DNA of 64,000 nt from Mariprofundus micogutta (lineage in GTDB: Bacteria > Pseudomonadota > Zetaproteobacteria > Mariprofundales > Mariprofundaceae), in assembly GCF_001895085.1 (NCBI RefSeq), contig NZ_BDFD01000004.1, forward strand, positions 1 through 64,000, given 5' to 3'. Both the position numbers and the translations under genes were made by a program. Of the stretch, positions 28,841 to 39,851 are shown piece after piece (position 1 is the first letter of the stretch; each line of letters begins with the position of its first letter). The notes below the pieces were generated by a model that was not told where the DNA came from, did no database searches, and saw only the letters and a list, made by a program, of their open reading frames with translations.

Positions 28841-29706
28841 ATATGTTCCGCCTGCAATGGATGCCGACTGTGAATATTTCCAACATGTGTCCAGGTCGCA
28901 AGACCCAGCTGTTTCAACGTATCAGCCATTGCATTGGCCTGACGTAGATCGTCAAACAGGGCTACACAGGTTGAGCCGCTTCCACTCATCCATGCTTTTT
29001 CCGAGTGATTTCGCAGGTGTTGCAATAGTTGCGAAACCTCAGGACTCAAGCTGCAAGCACTGCCTTCAAGATCATTTTCTCCAAGGCTGCCTGAGTCGCG
29101 GCGGATGGTATCCACCCCCTTTGGACTGGTCAACGTGTGATCGCCACTCGCAACAGATTGATCAAAGTGATGAAATACTTCCGCTGTGGATAGACCCGTT
29201 CCAGGCCAGGCCAGCAGTAGTTGTTTGGCAGGCAGTTTTTGCGGGTATTCCTGTAGTTTTTCACCAATGCCATGTGCAATGCTGGCCTGGCCAAACAGGA
29301 AGCATGGGATATCGGCGCCAAATGGAGTAGCGAAAGCGATCAGCTGATCCATGCTTGCATGGATGCCCCATAGTTTATTGGCGGCTAACAGTGCGGTTGC
29401 TGCATCGGATGAACCGCCGCCAAGCCCTGCCTGCTCGGGGATATTCTTTTCAATAAAAACGCTCAGGCCCTGCTCAACTGCGTATTGCTCTTTGAAGGCT
29501 CGCAGAATTTTGAACACCAGATTCTTTTCACCGCTGAGCTGTTCATTTGAACAGCCAACCTGGATGAGCTCTGATCTTTCGATACTCAGCAGGTCAGATG
29601 CTTCGGTAAAGGCAAAGCTGGTATCCAGTTCGTGCATGCCATCTGGCCGTATGGCTGTGACGTAGAGATGCAGGTTGATCTTGGCGGGGGCAGCGAGATG
29701 AATCAT
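28831..29706 (-). CDS. ispE: 4-diphosphocytidyl-2-C-methyl-D-erythritol kinase
   Basis: 291 residues, a GHMP kinase of the MEP isoprenoid pathway. Seen: the start APAKINLHLYV, the ATP-binding PEQAGLGGGSSDAAT near 90-105, and a WMSGSGST C-terminal motif. It phosphorylates CDP-methylerythritol. Its ATG overlaps the lolB stop by four bases, and its own stop lies inside tRNA-Gln. With ispH at 50415, the cell uses the MEP pathway. Confidence 0.95.
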   Translation of the reverse strand: MIHLAAPAKINLHLYVTAIRPDGMHELDTSFAFTEASDLLSIERSELIQVGCSNEQLSGEKNLVFKILRAFKEQYAVEQGLSVFIEKNIPEQAGLGGGSSDAATALLAANKLWGIHASMDQLIAFATPFGADIPCFLFGQASIAHGIGEKLQEYPQKLPAKQLLLAWPGTGLSTAEVFHHFDQSVASGDHTLTSPKGVDTIRRDSGSLGENDLEGSACSLSPEVSQLLQHLRNHSEKAWMSGSGSTCVALFDDLRQANAMADTLKQLGLATWTHVGNIHSRHPLQAEHIGT

Positions 29707-30230
29707 GATGGTTGAATAATCAGTGTTGCACGACGGCCATGCAACATATCGGTCATGATCAGCTGTTGTTTTTCAGCCTTCCACTCAAGCCGGATCAGGC
29801 TGCCCGATGCTGTGCTTTCCCATGTGTTGCCGTTTTTCTTTTTGAAGTGCGAGGGCATTTCATCAAGCAGTACACTGGCCAGTTGTTGCGGTGGCAGCAC
29901 GATGCCCTGCTTGCCCAGTTGTTGTTGGCTTATGTTTTTCCAGTAGCCGTTGTTGTTGTCTCTGACTTCCATGAAGTCGTGCGACCAGCGGAAATCCACC
30001 ACAGTGCCGCTCACTGCATGTGTCAGCCGTAACCAGCCTTTTTCGGGAGATGATGATTGCCAGTTTACCGAAACCTGCCAGCGGCGTTTGGGTTCAATAA
30101 CAATCAAACGACCGGAGAACTCAGGGTAGGGGCCGATACCGGTGGCTGTCTCAGTATCGATTTTTTTTGCGCAGCCGGCGACAAGCAGGCCCAGCAGCAG
30201 TAACAGTGCGGGTGCATACAGGCGTCGCAT
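29703..30230 (-). CDS. lolB: outer membrane lipoprotein LolB
   Basis: 175 residues from ATG 30230, chosen because the lipobox LLVAGC then falls at residues 15-20, and this start comes eight bases after the TPR gene stop; longer frames overlap that gene. Seen: FSGRLIVIEPKRRWQVSVNW and GWLRLTHAVSGTVVDFRW, matching the LolB beta-barrel. LolB accepts lipoproteins from LolA and inserts them in the outer membrane. The lolB-ispE-prs order is common in proteobacteria. The sequence is divergent, as usual for LolB. Confidence 0.85.
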   Translation of the reverse strand: MRRLYAPALLLLLGLLVAGCAKKIDTETATGIGPYPEFSGRLIVIEPKRRWQVSVNWQSSSPEKGWLRLTHAVSGTVVDFRWSHDFMEVRDNNNGYWKNISQQQLGKQGIVLPPQQLASVLLDEMPSHFKKKNGNTWESTASGSLIRLEWKAEKQQLIMTDMLHGRRATLIIQPS

Positions 30231-30238
30231 CAATGCTC

Positions 30239-31975
30239 TCACTGATTGAGTCCAGGTCCGTCGGCAATTTTGTTTTTCAAATCGTTGTGGTTTTCTGAGT
30301 CCAGATCGATGGCTTTTTGCCATGCTTTGCGTGCCGGATCAAATTCACCATTTTTCCATAGTATGTCGCCATAGTGTTCGAACATGACTGCATCATCAGA
30401 AATACTCTGGAGTGCCATTTTCTGGGTTTCCAGCGCTTTGGCATAATTACCCATGCGGAAATAGACCCATGCCAGAGAGTCCAGGTAATAACCATCCCCC
30501 GGTTTCTTCTGTAGTGCGCGTTTGATCAGGGACTCAGCCTTATTCAGATTGATACCCTGAATGGCATAGGTATATCCCAGGAAATTCAACGCTTCACTAT
30601 GTTTGGGAAATTTCGTGATCACTCTGGTGAGCATGGCCTCAACACCTTCATATTGCTTCAGGTGTTCGTAAGCGACTGCGCGGTTAAATAGAATCTGCGG
30701 ATGAAGCTTGTTGTTGGCGAGCAATGGCAGCGTTTTTGAAATGACTTTTTTGAATTGTTTCTGTGCCAGCCAGATGCCTGTCAGCATCATGAATGCTTCC
30801 ATATTCTCGGGTTGTTCTTTTACAATATGAAGTAGCCGTGCTTCAGCCTGATTGAGTTTACCATCACCAAAATCAATGCCGGCCAGACGAATCTGCGCAT
30901 CGCGACCCATCGGACCATTTATATCGATGGCGGCATAGATCTCCCTGGCTTTCTGAGTCTTCAGCAGGGCTTCCAGACTGGTTGCATAGTAGAAGCGGGA
31001 TTGATCTGTCGGAACCAGTTCAACCAGTTTGCTGAATGTTTCTTCAGCCTTGCCGAAATCCTGATGGCGGAAGTAGAGCATACCCAGTGATCTGAGAATG
31101 TCGGGATTGCCACCGCCTGAAGCCACTTCAGCATCCCGGTAAATCAGGATGGCTTCTGCAATACGGTTCTGTTCGAGCAGTAGTTGTCCCAACACATGGC
31201 TGATGCGTACTGCCTCGGGATAATTTGCCAAAAACTGACGCAGAATGTCTTCAGCTTGATCGGCTTTGTTTTCTTTCAATGCAATGCCACTGAGCATAAT
31301 GGCAGCCGTATCACTGGCCGGTTCCAGCTTCAGCATGCGTCTTAATGAAACTCTGGCTGCCATCAAATCATTGTTCTTTAATAACAGTTGAGCCTGTAGC
31401 AGGCGAAATTCAGGTAACTCCTCTGCTGCAATGGCTGCATCCATCGCAGTCAGTGCTTCATCCAGACGGTCCTGATTGGCAAATATGCGGGCCTGAATTT
31501 CACGTGCTGCAAGATGGGCAGGGCGGGTTTTGAGGAATCCGTCGAGTTCGGTGAGGGCTAGATCCATCTTGTTTTTTGCAACAAGCATTTTGATCTGCGT
31601 CAATTTGAGTTGTTCAAACTGTTCGGCTGAGAGGGCAGGCTCAACTAACAGATCTGTGACGTGTTGCTCGGCATCAGCTTGTCTGCCTGATTGCAACAGC
31701 AGTGCGGCCAGTTGTATGCGAGGGGTGATGGCCGTTGCATCTTTTTCTACCAGTGCGGAAAGCAATTCAATAGCGAGTTGGTGGTCGCCCTCTTTCAATG
31801 CATCCTGCGATGCCAGATAGAGGAACTGGGTATCCATCTGCATGATGTCAGCACGGCTTGAGCTTGTTTTTTCGCTTACTTGCTCTGTTGCCGTTTTTTG
31901 CATGCTGCTGCCGCAGGCAGACAAAACAAGGGCACAGAGTATTGCAAGGATAGAAATACCTGGGGTTCTGAACAT
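30239..31975 (-). CDS. TPR-repeat outer membrane lipoprotein
   Basis: 578 residues starting at ATG 31975, one base after the JAMM gene stop. The lipobox LSAC comes at about residue 21, so it is a lipoprotein. The rest is a chain of 12-15 tetratricopeptide repeats, for example SALVEKDATAITPRIQLAAL, KNDLMAARVSLRRMLKLEPA and AQKQFKKVISKTLPLLANNK. Proteins like this commonly precede lolB. TPR arrays mediate protein contacts; partners are unknown. It is in the tight chain JAMM-TPR-lolB-ispE. Confidence 0.88.
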   Translation of the reverse strand: MFRTPGISILAILCALVLSACGSSMQKTATEQVSEKTSSSRADIMQMDTQFLYLASQDALKEGDHQLAIELLSALVEKDATAITPRIQLAALLLQSGRQADAEQHVTDLLVEPALSAEQFEQLKLTQIKMLVAKNKMDLALTELDGFLKTRPAHLAAREIQARIFANQDRLDEALTAMDAAIAAEELPEFRLLQAQLLLKNNDLMAARVSLRRMLKLEPASDTAAIMLSGIALKENKADQAEDILRQFLANYPEAVRISHVLGQLLLEQNRIAEAILIYRDAEVASGGGNPDILRSLGMLYFRHQDFGKAEETFSKLVELVPTDQSRFYYATSLEALLKTQKAREIYAAIDINGPMGRDAQIRLAGIDFGDGKLNQAEARLLHIVKEQPENMEAFMMLTGIWLAQKQFKKVISKTLPLLANNKLHPQILFNRAVAYEHLKQYEGVEAMLTRVITKFPKHSEALNFLGYTYAIQGINLNKAESLIKRALQKKPGDGYYLDSLAWVYFRMGNYAKALETQKMALQSISDDAVMFEHYGDILWKNGEFDPARKAWQKAIDLDSENHNDLKNKIADGPGLNQ

Positions 31976-31976
31976 A

Positions 31977-32477
31977 TTACAGTTCCACAACTGCAATGTT
32001 CTGAAAAGCCGTGGCTGCGCTATTCAGGCTCCAGCACTTGAAGTCGGCAGCTGTGCCGTCGCAGATACTAACAATCGGGTATGCGAATCCATCCCAGGCA
32101 CTTTCCAGATCAGTGGGAGATGGTTTGGCAGGGCAGTTTGGATGTGAATGATAAACACCGACAATCTCCATGCCTGAGCCGCGCAATGCTTTGTCTACAG
32201 CTTGATAGCCGGCAGGATCAAGCATAAAGCGGTCGGCTGCGCGTTCATCGTTAAGGTTGGCTACCTGATGAACTTCACAGATGTTCCAGCTGTTGTCTGA
32301 AATATTGCCGACTAGAAGGCCGCAGATTTCATGCGGGAATCCGGCTTCTCCCTGTAGTTGAATCGCTTTCAGGCATGAGGCGGGGATATTGAACTGTGAT
32401 GGTGATGTTTCTTCATCAATCACTGCCAAATATTCTGGGCTGGTGAATCGTTCAGGTTCGTAAGCTGGGGTAGTCAC
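31977..32477 (-). CDS. JAMM/Mov34-family metalloprotease
   Basis: 166 residues from GTG 32477, preferred because GGAG lies seven bases upstream; a longer frame starts at 32540. The complete JAMM zinc-protease motif is seen: upstream Glu in HEICGLLVGN, then HSHPNCPAKPSPTD with both His, Ser and Asp correctly spaced (H-x-H-x7-S-x2-D). Bacterial relatives cleave ubiquitin-like sulfur carriers or peptides. No ThiS/MoaD-like or cysteine synthase gene is adjacent, so the substrate is open. First gene of the JAMM-TPR-lolB-ispE-tRNA-prs chain. Confidence 0.88.
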   Translation of the reverse strand: MTTPAYEPERFTSPEYLAVIDEETSPSQFNIPASCLKAIQLQGEAGFPHEICGLLVGNISDNSWNICEVHQVANLNDERAADRFMLDPAGYQAVDKALRGSGMEIVGVYHSHPNCPAKPSPTDLESAWDGFAYPIVSICDGTAADFKCWSLNSAATAFQNIAVVEL

Positions 32478-32559
32478 GTGATTGCTCCGGTTTTGGGCTG
32501 TCGCTTCATTCGTTTTAGCGAGGCTCAAGCTAACCCGCAAATCTCATGTGAAAAGACAT

Positions 32560-32591
32560 AAAAAAAGGGAGGGCCAAAGCCCTCCCTTTTT
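32560..32591 (-). terminator. rho-independent terminator of rplM-rpsI
   Basis: A 13-bp perfect stem with GGGAGGGC / GCCCTCCC at its core (32567-32574 and 32579-32586), loop CAAA, and A/T runs on both sides giving a U-tract on the minus strand. It lies 17 bases after the rpsI stop. Confidence 0.92.
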
Positions 32592-32608
32592 GATGAACAG
32601 ATAGAATC

Positions 32609-33001
32609 TTAACGTTTTGAGAACTGCGGAGCACGACGTGCTTTTTTCAGACCAGCTTTCTTACGTTCAACCTTACGTGAGTCACGAGTCAGGAAGCCTA
32701 ATGCTTTCAATGCAGGACGAAGACCTGAATCGTATTCAATCAGTGCACGTGCAATACCGTGACGGATCGCACCGGCCTGACCGGACACACCACCGCCGAA
32801 TACATTCACGCGAACGTCAATGCGACCGGTAAGCTGGGTTTCAGTCAAAGGCAAAATCGCCTGCTGACGAATGATTTCGACCGGGAAGTAATTATCCAGT
32901 TCGCGACCGTTAACCTGAATTTCACCCTTACCAGGCTGAATGATTACACGGGCTACGCTGCGCTTGCGGCGGCCAGTGCCGCGATAAGTTGTTTCTGCCA
33001 T
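32609..33001 (-). CDS. rpsI: 30S ribosomal protein S9
   Basis: 130 residues, identical in length to Escherichia coli S9. Seen: [17 protein letters not shown] near the start, [19 protein letters not shown], and the basic C-terminal tail ending SKR that reaches the ribosomal P site. Follows rplM by 25 bases in the universal rplM-rpsI order and is followed by a strong terminator. Confidence 0.98.
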   Translation of the reverse strand: MAETTYRGTGRRKRSVARVIIQPGKGEIQVNGRELDNYFPVEIIRQQAILPLTETQLTGRIDVRVNVFGGGVSGQAGAIRHGIARALIEYDSGLRPALKALGFLTRDSRKVERKKAGLKKARRAPQFSKR

Positions 33002-33026
33002 CGTTAGTTCCTCTGTCTGCTTTTGC

Positions 33027-33458
33027 TTAGTTCAGTTTCATTGCTTCAGGCTGCTGAGCAGTGTGCGGGTGATCTCCACCTGCATATACTTTCAGCTTCT
33101 TCAGCATAGCGCGGCCCAACGGGCCTTTTGGCATCATGCCTTTAACGGCAGCTTCGATGATACGCTCTGGATGTTTTTCACGCTGTTTTTCAAGCGTAAT
33201 GCTTTTAATACCACCGGCATAACCCGAGTGGCGATAATAGATTTTATCGGCTTCTTTGTTGCCGGTTACTGCAATTTTGTCTGCATTGATCACGATTACG
33301 TGGTCACCACAATCAGCGTGTGGTGTGTACTCTGGACGGTGTTTACCGCGCAGAACAGTTGCGATCTGAGTAGACAGGCGGCCAAGAATAAGGTCAGTGG
33401 CATCAACAATGTACCATTTGCGCTCAACATCGCCAGGGCGAACAGTCCAAGTACTCAT
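33027..33458 (-). CDS. rplM: 50S ribosomal protein L13
   Basis: 143 residues, normal length. Seen: the [18 protein letters not shown] start, [19 protein letters not shown], and the [20 protein letters not shown] signature. First gene of the rplM-rpsI ribosomal protein operon. Its promoter should lie in 33459-33688, a gene-free stretch before the divergent channel gene. Confidence 0.98.
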   Translation of the reverse strand: MSTWTVRPGDVERKWYIVDATDLILGRLSTQIATVLRGKHRPEYTPHADCGDHVIVINADKIAVTGNKEADKIYYRHSGYAGGIKSITLEKQREKHPERIIEAAVKGMMPKGPLGRAMLKKLKVYAGGDHPHTAQQPEAMKLN

Positions 33459-33688
33459 TTATTTTTCTCCATATTTACGGTCATTCTGACAGGCCATAAT
33501 ATCGGGGTCTGTCCTGCAGGGGCGGCGCATTATAAGTGGGGTCAGGTTGTTGTCAATTGCCTAAACAGTACAAGATTGATCTCTTTGCTTATCAATTATT
33601 ACTCAGCCTTGATGTGTGACTAAATCTGGCCGCTATCTTGCTATCCCCATTGGTTGTTCGAAGACTAAACCAGTGAGAGTGGGCGTAT

Positions 33689-34525
33689 ATGAAAGATGTG
33701 AAATTGGAATCTGACCATCATCTGCATTTGAGTGTACCTAGAAAATATCTCAATGAACTTCTTTTTGATACCAGGACATTGGCTGGCCGTGTAACCAATT
33801 GGGGTATGCTTTCTCTGATCATGGTCGTAGTGATTGGCTCCATGGTTAACACAGTCGATGTTTACAATGAAAAGTGGGGTGAGGAAATTCACCAGTTTGA
33901 GCGCTGGGTCCTTTATGCTTTTGCGGTTGAGTATGTTTTGAGAGTTTATGCCGCTCGCAACCGCAGACATTATCTGCTGAGTTTTAATGGTATCGTAGAT
34001 TTAATCACCGTATTACCTCTGTTTATTGTTGGCGATTCTTTTGTTCTCGTGCGTTTACTGCGCCTTGCACGTGTGATCAGGGTGGCTATTTCGTTTCCGG
34101 TTGTTCGTTCGTTGTTTGCATCCCTGAAGGGTTCTCTTAAATTACTTATGGGTGTATTGGGGACGATTGGTCTGATTTCTGTGATGGTCGGTAATCTGAT
34201 TTATATTCTTGAACCACAAACGTATTCCAATGCATTTGAAGGGACGTGGTGGTCGCTGGTAACCATGAGTACCGTTGGTTATGGTGATTTTGTGCCGCAA
34301 ACTGCGGCTGGCAAGATGCTCGCTGCGAGCTTGATCATGTCTGGTATCTGCATGTTTGCGATGGTAACCGCTGTCATATCAGTCAAAGTCGGTCGAATGA
34401 TCAATAACTCTGCCAAATGCGTATCTTGTAATCATGGCATTGCCCCTGATTATCTCTATTGCCCGCATTGCGCTACTGAGCAGGAGCAGGCACAGCCGGA
34501 GCTGTTTGAGGAGGATGATGCCTAG
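33689..34525 (+). CDS. voltage-gated-type potassium channel with C-terminal zinc ribbon
   Basis: 278 residues of the ion transport superfamily. Seen: S1-S3 helices (about 35-115); an S4-like helix with Arg at 122, 125, 128 and 131, every third residue as in voltage sensors; S5; the K+ selectivity filter TVGYGD (195-200); and S6. After S6 comes a small zinc ribbon with Cys244, Cys247, Cys258 and Cys261 and an acidic tail. The ribbon is not part of ordinary Kv-type channels and may be a regulatory or assembly module. Single gene on its own strand between rplM and guaB. Confidence 0.92.
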   Translation: MKDVKLESDHHLHLSVPRKYLNELLFDTRTLAGRVTNWGMLSLIMVVVIGSMVNTVDVYNEKWGEEIHQFERWVLYAFAVEYVLRVYAARNRRHYLLSFNGIVDLITVLPLFIVGDSFVLVRLLRLARVIRVAISFPVVRSLFASLKGSLKLLMGVLGTIGLISVMVGNLIYILEPQTYSNAFEGTWWSLVTMSTVGYGDFVPQTAAGKMLAASLIMSGICMFAMVTAVISVKVGRMINNSAKCVSCNHGIAPDYLYCPHCATEQEQAQPELFEEDDA

Positions 34526-36285
<1,760 letters not shown>

Positions 36286-36292
36286 TATTTAA

Positions 36293-36426
36293 GACACAGA
36301 TGAACGCAGATGTTCACTGATGTCTGTCTATGACTTTGAAGACAAATGACTGGTGGAGAATGAGTATGATGGATGTATATGTTCTGCAGATCTCTTGATC
36401 TGTGTGCATCTCTGTTCATCTGCGTC
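36293..36426. repeat. inverted repeat between guaB and guaA
   Basis: A 20-base arm at 36293-36312 (begins GACACAGATGAACG) matches the reverse complement of 36407-36426 at 17 of 20 positions. Each arm also contains two close CAGATG-type units. The arms are separated by 94 bases. Transcribed from guaB, the message could fold into a large stem. It ends 15 bases before guaA. Confidence 0.75.
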
Positions 36427-36441
36427 TGAGGATTTTATCTA

Positions 36442-37989
36442 ATGGAAAAAATATTAATTCTTGATTTTGGATCGCAATACACACAGCTGATCGCGCGTCG
36501 TGTACGTGAAGCTCAGGTTTATTCCGAACTGCATCCATGGGATATGACAGAGGCGGAAATTCGCGCTTTTAACCCATCAGGCATCGTCCTTTCCGGTGGC
36601 CCGAACTCAGTATATGAAGATGAAACGCCCAAAGCGCCGGATTGTGTGTTTGAGTTGGGCATACCTGTACTCGGTATCTGTTACGGCATGCAGACCATGG
36701 CTGCACAGCTGGGCGGGGCGGTTGAAACCGGCCATGTGCGTGAATTTGGCTACGCTGAGATTCAGTCTTGTGGTGACTCCCCTCTATTGCGCGGTATCGA
36801 AGACAAGGAAGGTGGAGTTCTCGATGTATGGATGAGCCACGGTGATAAGGTCTCCGGTTTGCCGGAAGGCTTCCATGTTATCTGCAGCAATGAATCCACT
36901 CCGATTGCAGGCATGGCTGATGAGAATCGTCACTTCTATGCGCTGCAGTTCCATCCTGAAGTTACCCACACACATCAGGGCAAAGCCATGCTTTCCCGTT
37001 TTGTGCATGATATTTGCGGATGTGCACGTGAATGGACTATGCCGCACTATATCGATGAAGCTGTAGCCCATATCCGTGAGCAGGTGGGTGATGAAGAAGT
37101 GATTCTGGGCCTCTCCGGAGGCGTCGATTCTTCGGTTGCGGCAGCACTTTTACAGCGCGCGATTGGTGCACAGCTGACCTGTATCTTTGTAGATAATGGT
37201 CTGTTGCGCTTGAACGAAGCTGAGCAGGTGATGGAGATGTTCGCCGGTAACCTTGGTGTGAAAGTGGATCATGTCGATGCATCAGAGAAGTTCTTGAGCG
37301 AGTTGGCCGGTGTTTCCGACCCGGAAGCCAAACGCAAGATTATCGGCCGTGAGTTCGTGCATGTATTCCAGGATGAAGCCGAAAGAATGCCAAATGCCAA
37401 GTGGCTGGCACAGGGAACCATCTATCCTGATGTTATTGAATCTGCCGGTTCGAAAACCAAAAAAGCACATACAATCAAAAGCCATCATAATGTGGGCGGA
37501 TTGCCGGACACCCTGCATCTGAAGTTGCTGGAACCTCTGCGTGATCTGTTCAAAGACGAAGTGCGTGAGCTTGGTGTGGCACTGGGACTGCCACGTGAAA
37601 TGGTTTATCGACATCCATTCCCGGGGCCGGGATTGGGTGTTCGAATCCTGGGTGAAGTGAAGAAAGAGTATGCTGATCTATTACGCCGAGCCGATGCGAT
37701 TTTTATTGATGAACTGCGTGCATCAGGCTGGTATGACAAAACGTCTCAGGCTTTTGTAGTGTTCCTGCCTGTGAAATCAGTTGGTGTGATGGGTGATGGT
37801 CGTACCTATGAGTGGGTGGTTGCCCTGCGTGCAGTTGAAACGCAAGACTTTATGACTGCACACTGGGCGGAACTGCCGCATGCACTTCTGGCTAAAGTAT
37901 CAAATCGTATTATCAATGAAGTACGCGGCATTAATCGCGTGGTATACGATGTGTCGGGTAAACCCCCGGCCACGATCGAGTGGGAATAG
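36442..37989 (+). CDS. guaA: GMP synthase (glutamine-hydrolysing)
   Basis: 515 residues. Seen: a class I glutamine amidotransferase domain (about 1-195) with the catalytic Cys in [10 protein letters not shown] and the His-Glu in QFHPEV; the ATP-pyrophosphatase P-loop [13 protein letters not shown] (about 220); and the C-terminal dimerisation domain ending in KPPATIEWE. It converts XMP to GMP with ammonia from glutamine. Paired with guaB as usual. No typical Shine-Dalgarno box is obvious; GAGGATTTTATCT precedes the ATG. Confidence 0.97.
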   Translation: MEKILILDFGSQYTQLIARRVREAQVYSELHPWDMTEAEIRAFNPSGIVLSGGPNSVYEDETPKAPDCVFELGIPVLGICYGMQTMAAQLGGAVETGHVREFGYAEIQSCGDSPLLRGIEDKEGGVLDVWMSHGDKVSGLPEGFHVICSNESTPIAGMADENRHFYALQFHPEVTHTHQGKAMLSRFVHDICGCAREWTMPHYIDEAVAHIREQVGDEEVILGLSGGVDSSVAAALLQRAIGAQLTCIFVDNGLLRLNEAEQVMEMFAGNLGVKVDHVDASEKFLSELAGVSDPEAKRKIIGREFVHVFQDEAERMPNAKWLAQGTIYPDVIESAGSKTKKAHTIKSHHNVGGLPDTLHLKLLEPLRDLFKDEVRELGVALGLPREMVYRHPFPGPGLGVRILGEVKKEYADLLRRADAIFIDELRASGWYDKTSQAFVVFLPVKSVGVMGDGRTYEWVVALRAVETQDFMTAHWAELPHALLAKVSNRIINEVRGINRVVYDVSGKPPATIEWE

Positions 37990-38074
37990 GCCAAAGCGAA
38001 CCTATTTACCTTGTCTTATGTCGGAATCTAGGCTTTTATAAGGCTGTTATTGAAATAATATGAAGGGAGTTACA

Positions 38075-38875
38075 ATGAAAAAAGTATTTATTCTTGCCTG
38101 TGTCGTAATGCTTGCGGCATGCGGTCAGCAGGAAGAGAAAAAAGCACCGGCTCTGTCTCTGGATTCCGATGATGCCAAACTGGGTTATGCTATCGGTATG
38201 GATATCGGTCAATCATTGAAAACTCTGGGGACTGATCTGGATCGCGCAGCAATGATAGCTGCTATCAATGATCGTCTGGACAACGCTGAAGCTAAAATGA
38301 GCATGGAAGATGCCAGCAAAGTCAAACAGGCTTTCTTTGTAAAACAGGCCGAGAAAAAAGCAGCTGAACAGAAAGCTCTCGGTGAAAAGAATAAAACTGC
38401 AGGTGAAGCATTCCTTGCTGAAAATGCCAAGAAAGAGGGCGTGAGCGTAACTGCGAGCGGTTTGCAGTACAGTGTTATCAAGGCAGCTGAAGGTGCCAAA
38501 CCTGCTGCAACCGACAAGGTGACAGTACATTACGTAGGTACCCTGATTGATGGTACTGAATTTGACTCATCTGTTGCTCGTGGTGAACCGATCAGCTTCC
38601 CGCTCAATGGTGTAATCAAGGGTTGGCAGGAAGGTGTTCAACTGATGAGTGTTGGCTCCAAATATAAACTGGTGCTGCCATCTGATCTGGCATATGGCGA
38701 GCGTGGTGCAGGTCCAAAAATCGGTCCTAATTCCGTGTTGGTTTTCGAAGTTGAACTGCTGGCCATCGGCGACGCCAAACCTGCTGAAGCAGCGAAGCCT
38801 GCAGCAGACATGACACCTGCAGAAGCAGCTGCCAAGGCAATTCAAGAAGCTGCAGACAAACCAGCAGCGAAATAA
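38075..38875 (+). CDS. FKBP-type peptidyl-prolyl isomerase lipoprotein (FkpA/Mip type)
   Basis: 266 residues from ATG 38075, supported by AAGGGAG five bases upstream and a lipobox MLAAC at about residues 12-16. Seen: a helical dimerisation domain (about 25-125) with YAIGMDIGQSLKTLG, then the FKBP catalytic domain (about 130-230) with VTVHYVGTLIDGTEFDSS and GWQEGVQLM, and an Ala/Glu/Lys-rich tail after about 232. A periplasmic, membrane-anchored folding helper. A terminator hairpin follows. Confidence 0.94.
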   Translation: MKKVFILACVVMLAACGQQEEKKAPALSLDSDDAKLGYAIGMDIGQSLKTLGTDLDRAAMIAAINDRLDNAEAKMSMEDASKVKQAFFVKQAEKKAAEQKALGEKNKTAGEAFLAENAKKEGVSVTASGLQYSVIKAAEGAKPAATDKVTVHYVGTLIDGTEFDSSVARGEPISFPLNGVIKGWQEGVQLMSVGSKYKLVLPSDLAYGERGAGPKIGPNSVLVFEVELLAIGDAKPAEAAKPAADMTPAEAAAKAIQEAADKPAAK

Positions 38876-38881
38876 TACTCG

Positions 38882-38910
38882 TGGCCTCCTTCGGGAGGCC
38901 ATTTCATTTT
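38882..38910 (+). terminator. terminator after the FKBP gene
   Basis: TGGCCTCC (38882-38889) pairs with GGAGGCCA (38894-38901) around a TTCG tetraloop, followed by TTTCATTTT. A perfect stem with a broken U-tract, seven bases after the stop. Confidence 0.8.
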
Positions 38911-38971
38911 GCTGTAATATGGGCCGTTTATTTTTCGTTTCTCATTAATTAAATAGTGGTTATTGGAGTTG

Positions 38972-39712
38972 ATGGTGAAAGAAAAGTTATTAAAACAGTA
39001 TCGGGTGTGGGATGCACCAACACGTATATTTCATTGGGTAAATTTCACGACTGTGATTCTGCTGATATTTATGGGCCTGATGATGCTGTTCAAGAAAGAT
39101 ATGGGCATTACCAGTCTGGAAGCAAAAATTACACTGAAAACGATTCATGTGCTGATCGGTTATGTGTTTGTCATCAACCTTGCTATCAGGCTCGTGTGGG
39201 GCTTTATCGGCAACCGCTTTGCCCGTTGGAGCAATATTGTTCCCGGTAAAGGTTATGGCGCTACACTCTCCAGCTATCATGCCAGTCTGAAAAGTGGCGA
39301 ACCCCAGCAGTTTCTCGGGCATAACCCGCTGGGGCGACTGGCCGTTGTGGTGATTATGATTTCACTGATTATTATGGCTGTGACCGGCATCATTCGTGCA
39401 GGCACCGACATCTATTATCCTCCATTCGGTGCATCCTTTGCGCAGCAGATTGCAGCTGATGGCGTTGATCCATCCACGATTAAACCTTATGACAAAACAG
39501 GAACTGATGCCGAGGCCTATAAAGAGTTGAAGGCGTTCAAGGGGCCATTTGGTTCAGTGCATATTTACACTTCATATTTTCTGATGTTCCTGATTCTATT
39601 GCATATTCTGGTTGTTGTGCGAACCGAGATCAGAGAAGGGGGATCGCTGGTTTCTGCCATGTTCTCCGGCAAGAAGACCTTATCTCGGGATCCGGAAGAT
39701 CTGAACGATTAA
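38972..39712 (+). CDS. cytochrome b561-family membrane cytochrome
   Basis: 246 residues from ATG 38972 (GGAG just upstream; a GTG three bases on is equally good). Four transmembrane helices at about 20-40, 55-78, 110-132 and 195-218. Likely heme-b histidines: RIFHWVNF in helix 1, KTIHVLIGY in helix 2, and VHIYTSYFL and LHILVVV in the last helices. This is the layout of the b-type subunit of Ni-Fe hydrogenase and related quinone-linked cytochromes. No hydrogenase or c-type partner is adjacent, so its electron donor is unknown. A strong shared terminator follows. Confidence 0.88.
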   Translation: MVKEKLLKQYRVWDAPTRIFHWVNFTTVILLIFMGLMMLFKKDMGITSLEAKITLKTIHVLIGYVFVINLAIRLVWGFIGNRFARWSNIVPGKGYGATLSSYHASLKSGEPQQFLGHNPLGRLAVVVIMISLIIMAVTGIIRAGTDIYYPPFGASFAQQIAADGVDPSTIKPYDKTGTDAEAYKELKAFKGPFGSVHIYTSYFLMFLILLHILVVVRTEIREGGSLVSAMFSGKKTLSRDPEDLND

Positions 39713-39734
39713 TATCATGCATCGAGAATCATAA

Positions 39735-39766
39735 AAAAGGCCCCGCGAAAGCGGGGCCTTTTGTTT
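39735..39766. terminator. bidirectional terminator between cytochrome b561 and ileS
   Basis: GGCCCCGC (39739-39746) pairs with GCGGGGCC (39751-39758), loop GAAA, flanked by A-run and T-run on the two sides. It can serve both the plus-strand cytochrome gene and the minus-strand ileS. Confidence 0.9.
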
Positions 39767-39851
39767 ATCATCCTGATATCACTGCTGCTTCCATGCAGCA
39801 AAGCCATTCGCCCCTCCCAGACCGAATGGAAACTTTAATGGACCGCATAGC

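Noticed and set aside
33665-33970. 101-codon minus-strand ORF over the start of the K+ channel gene
   Set aside because: Antisense to a clear channel gene, with no domain and no ribosome binding site support.
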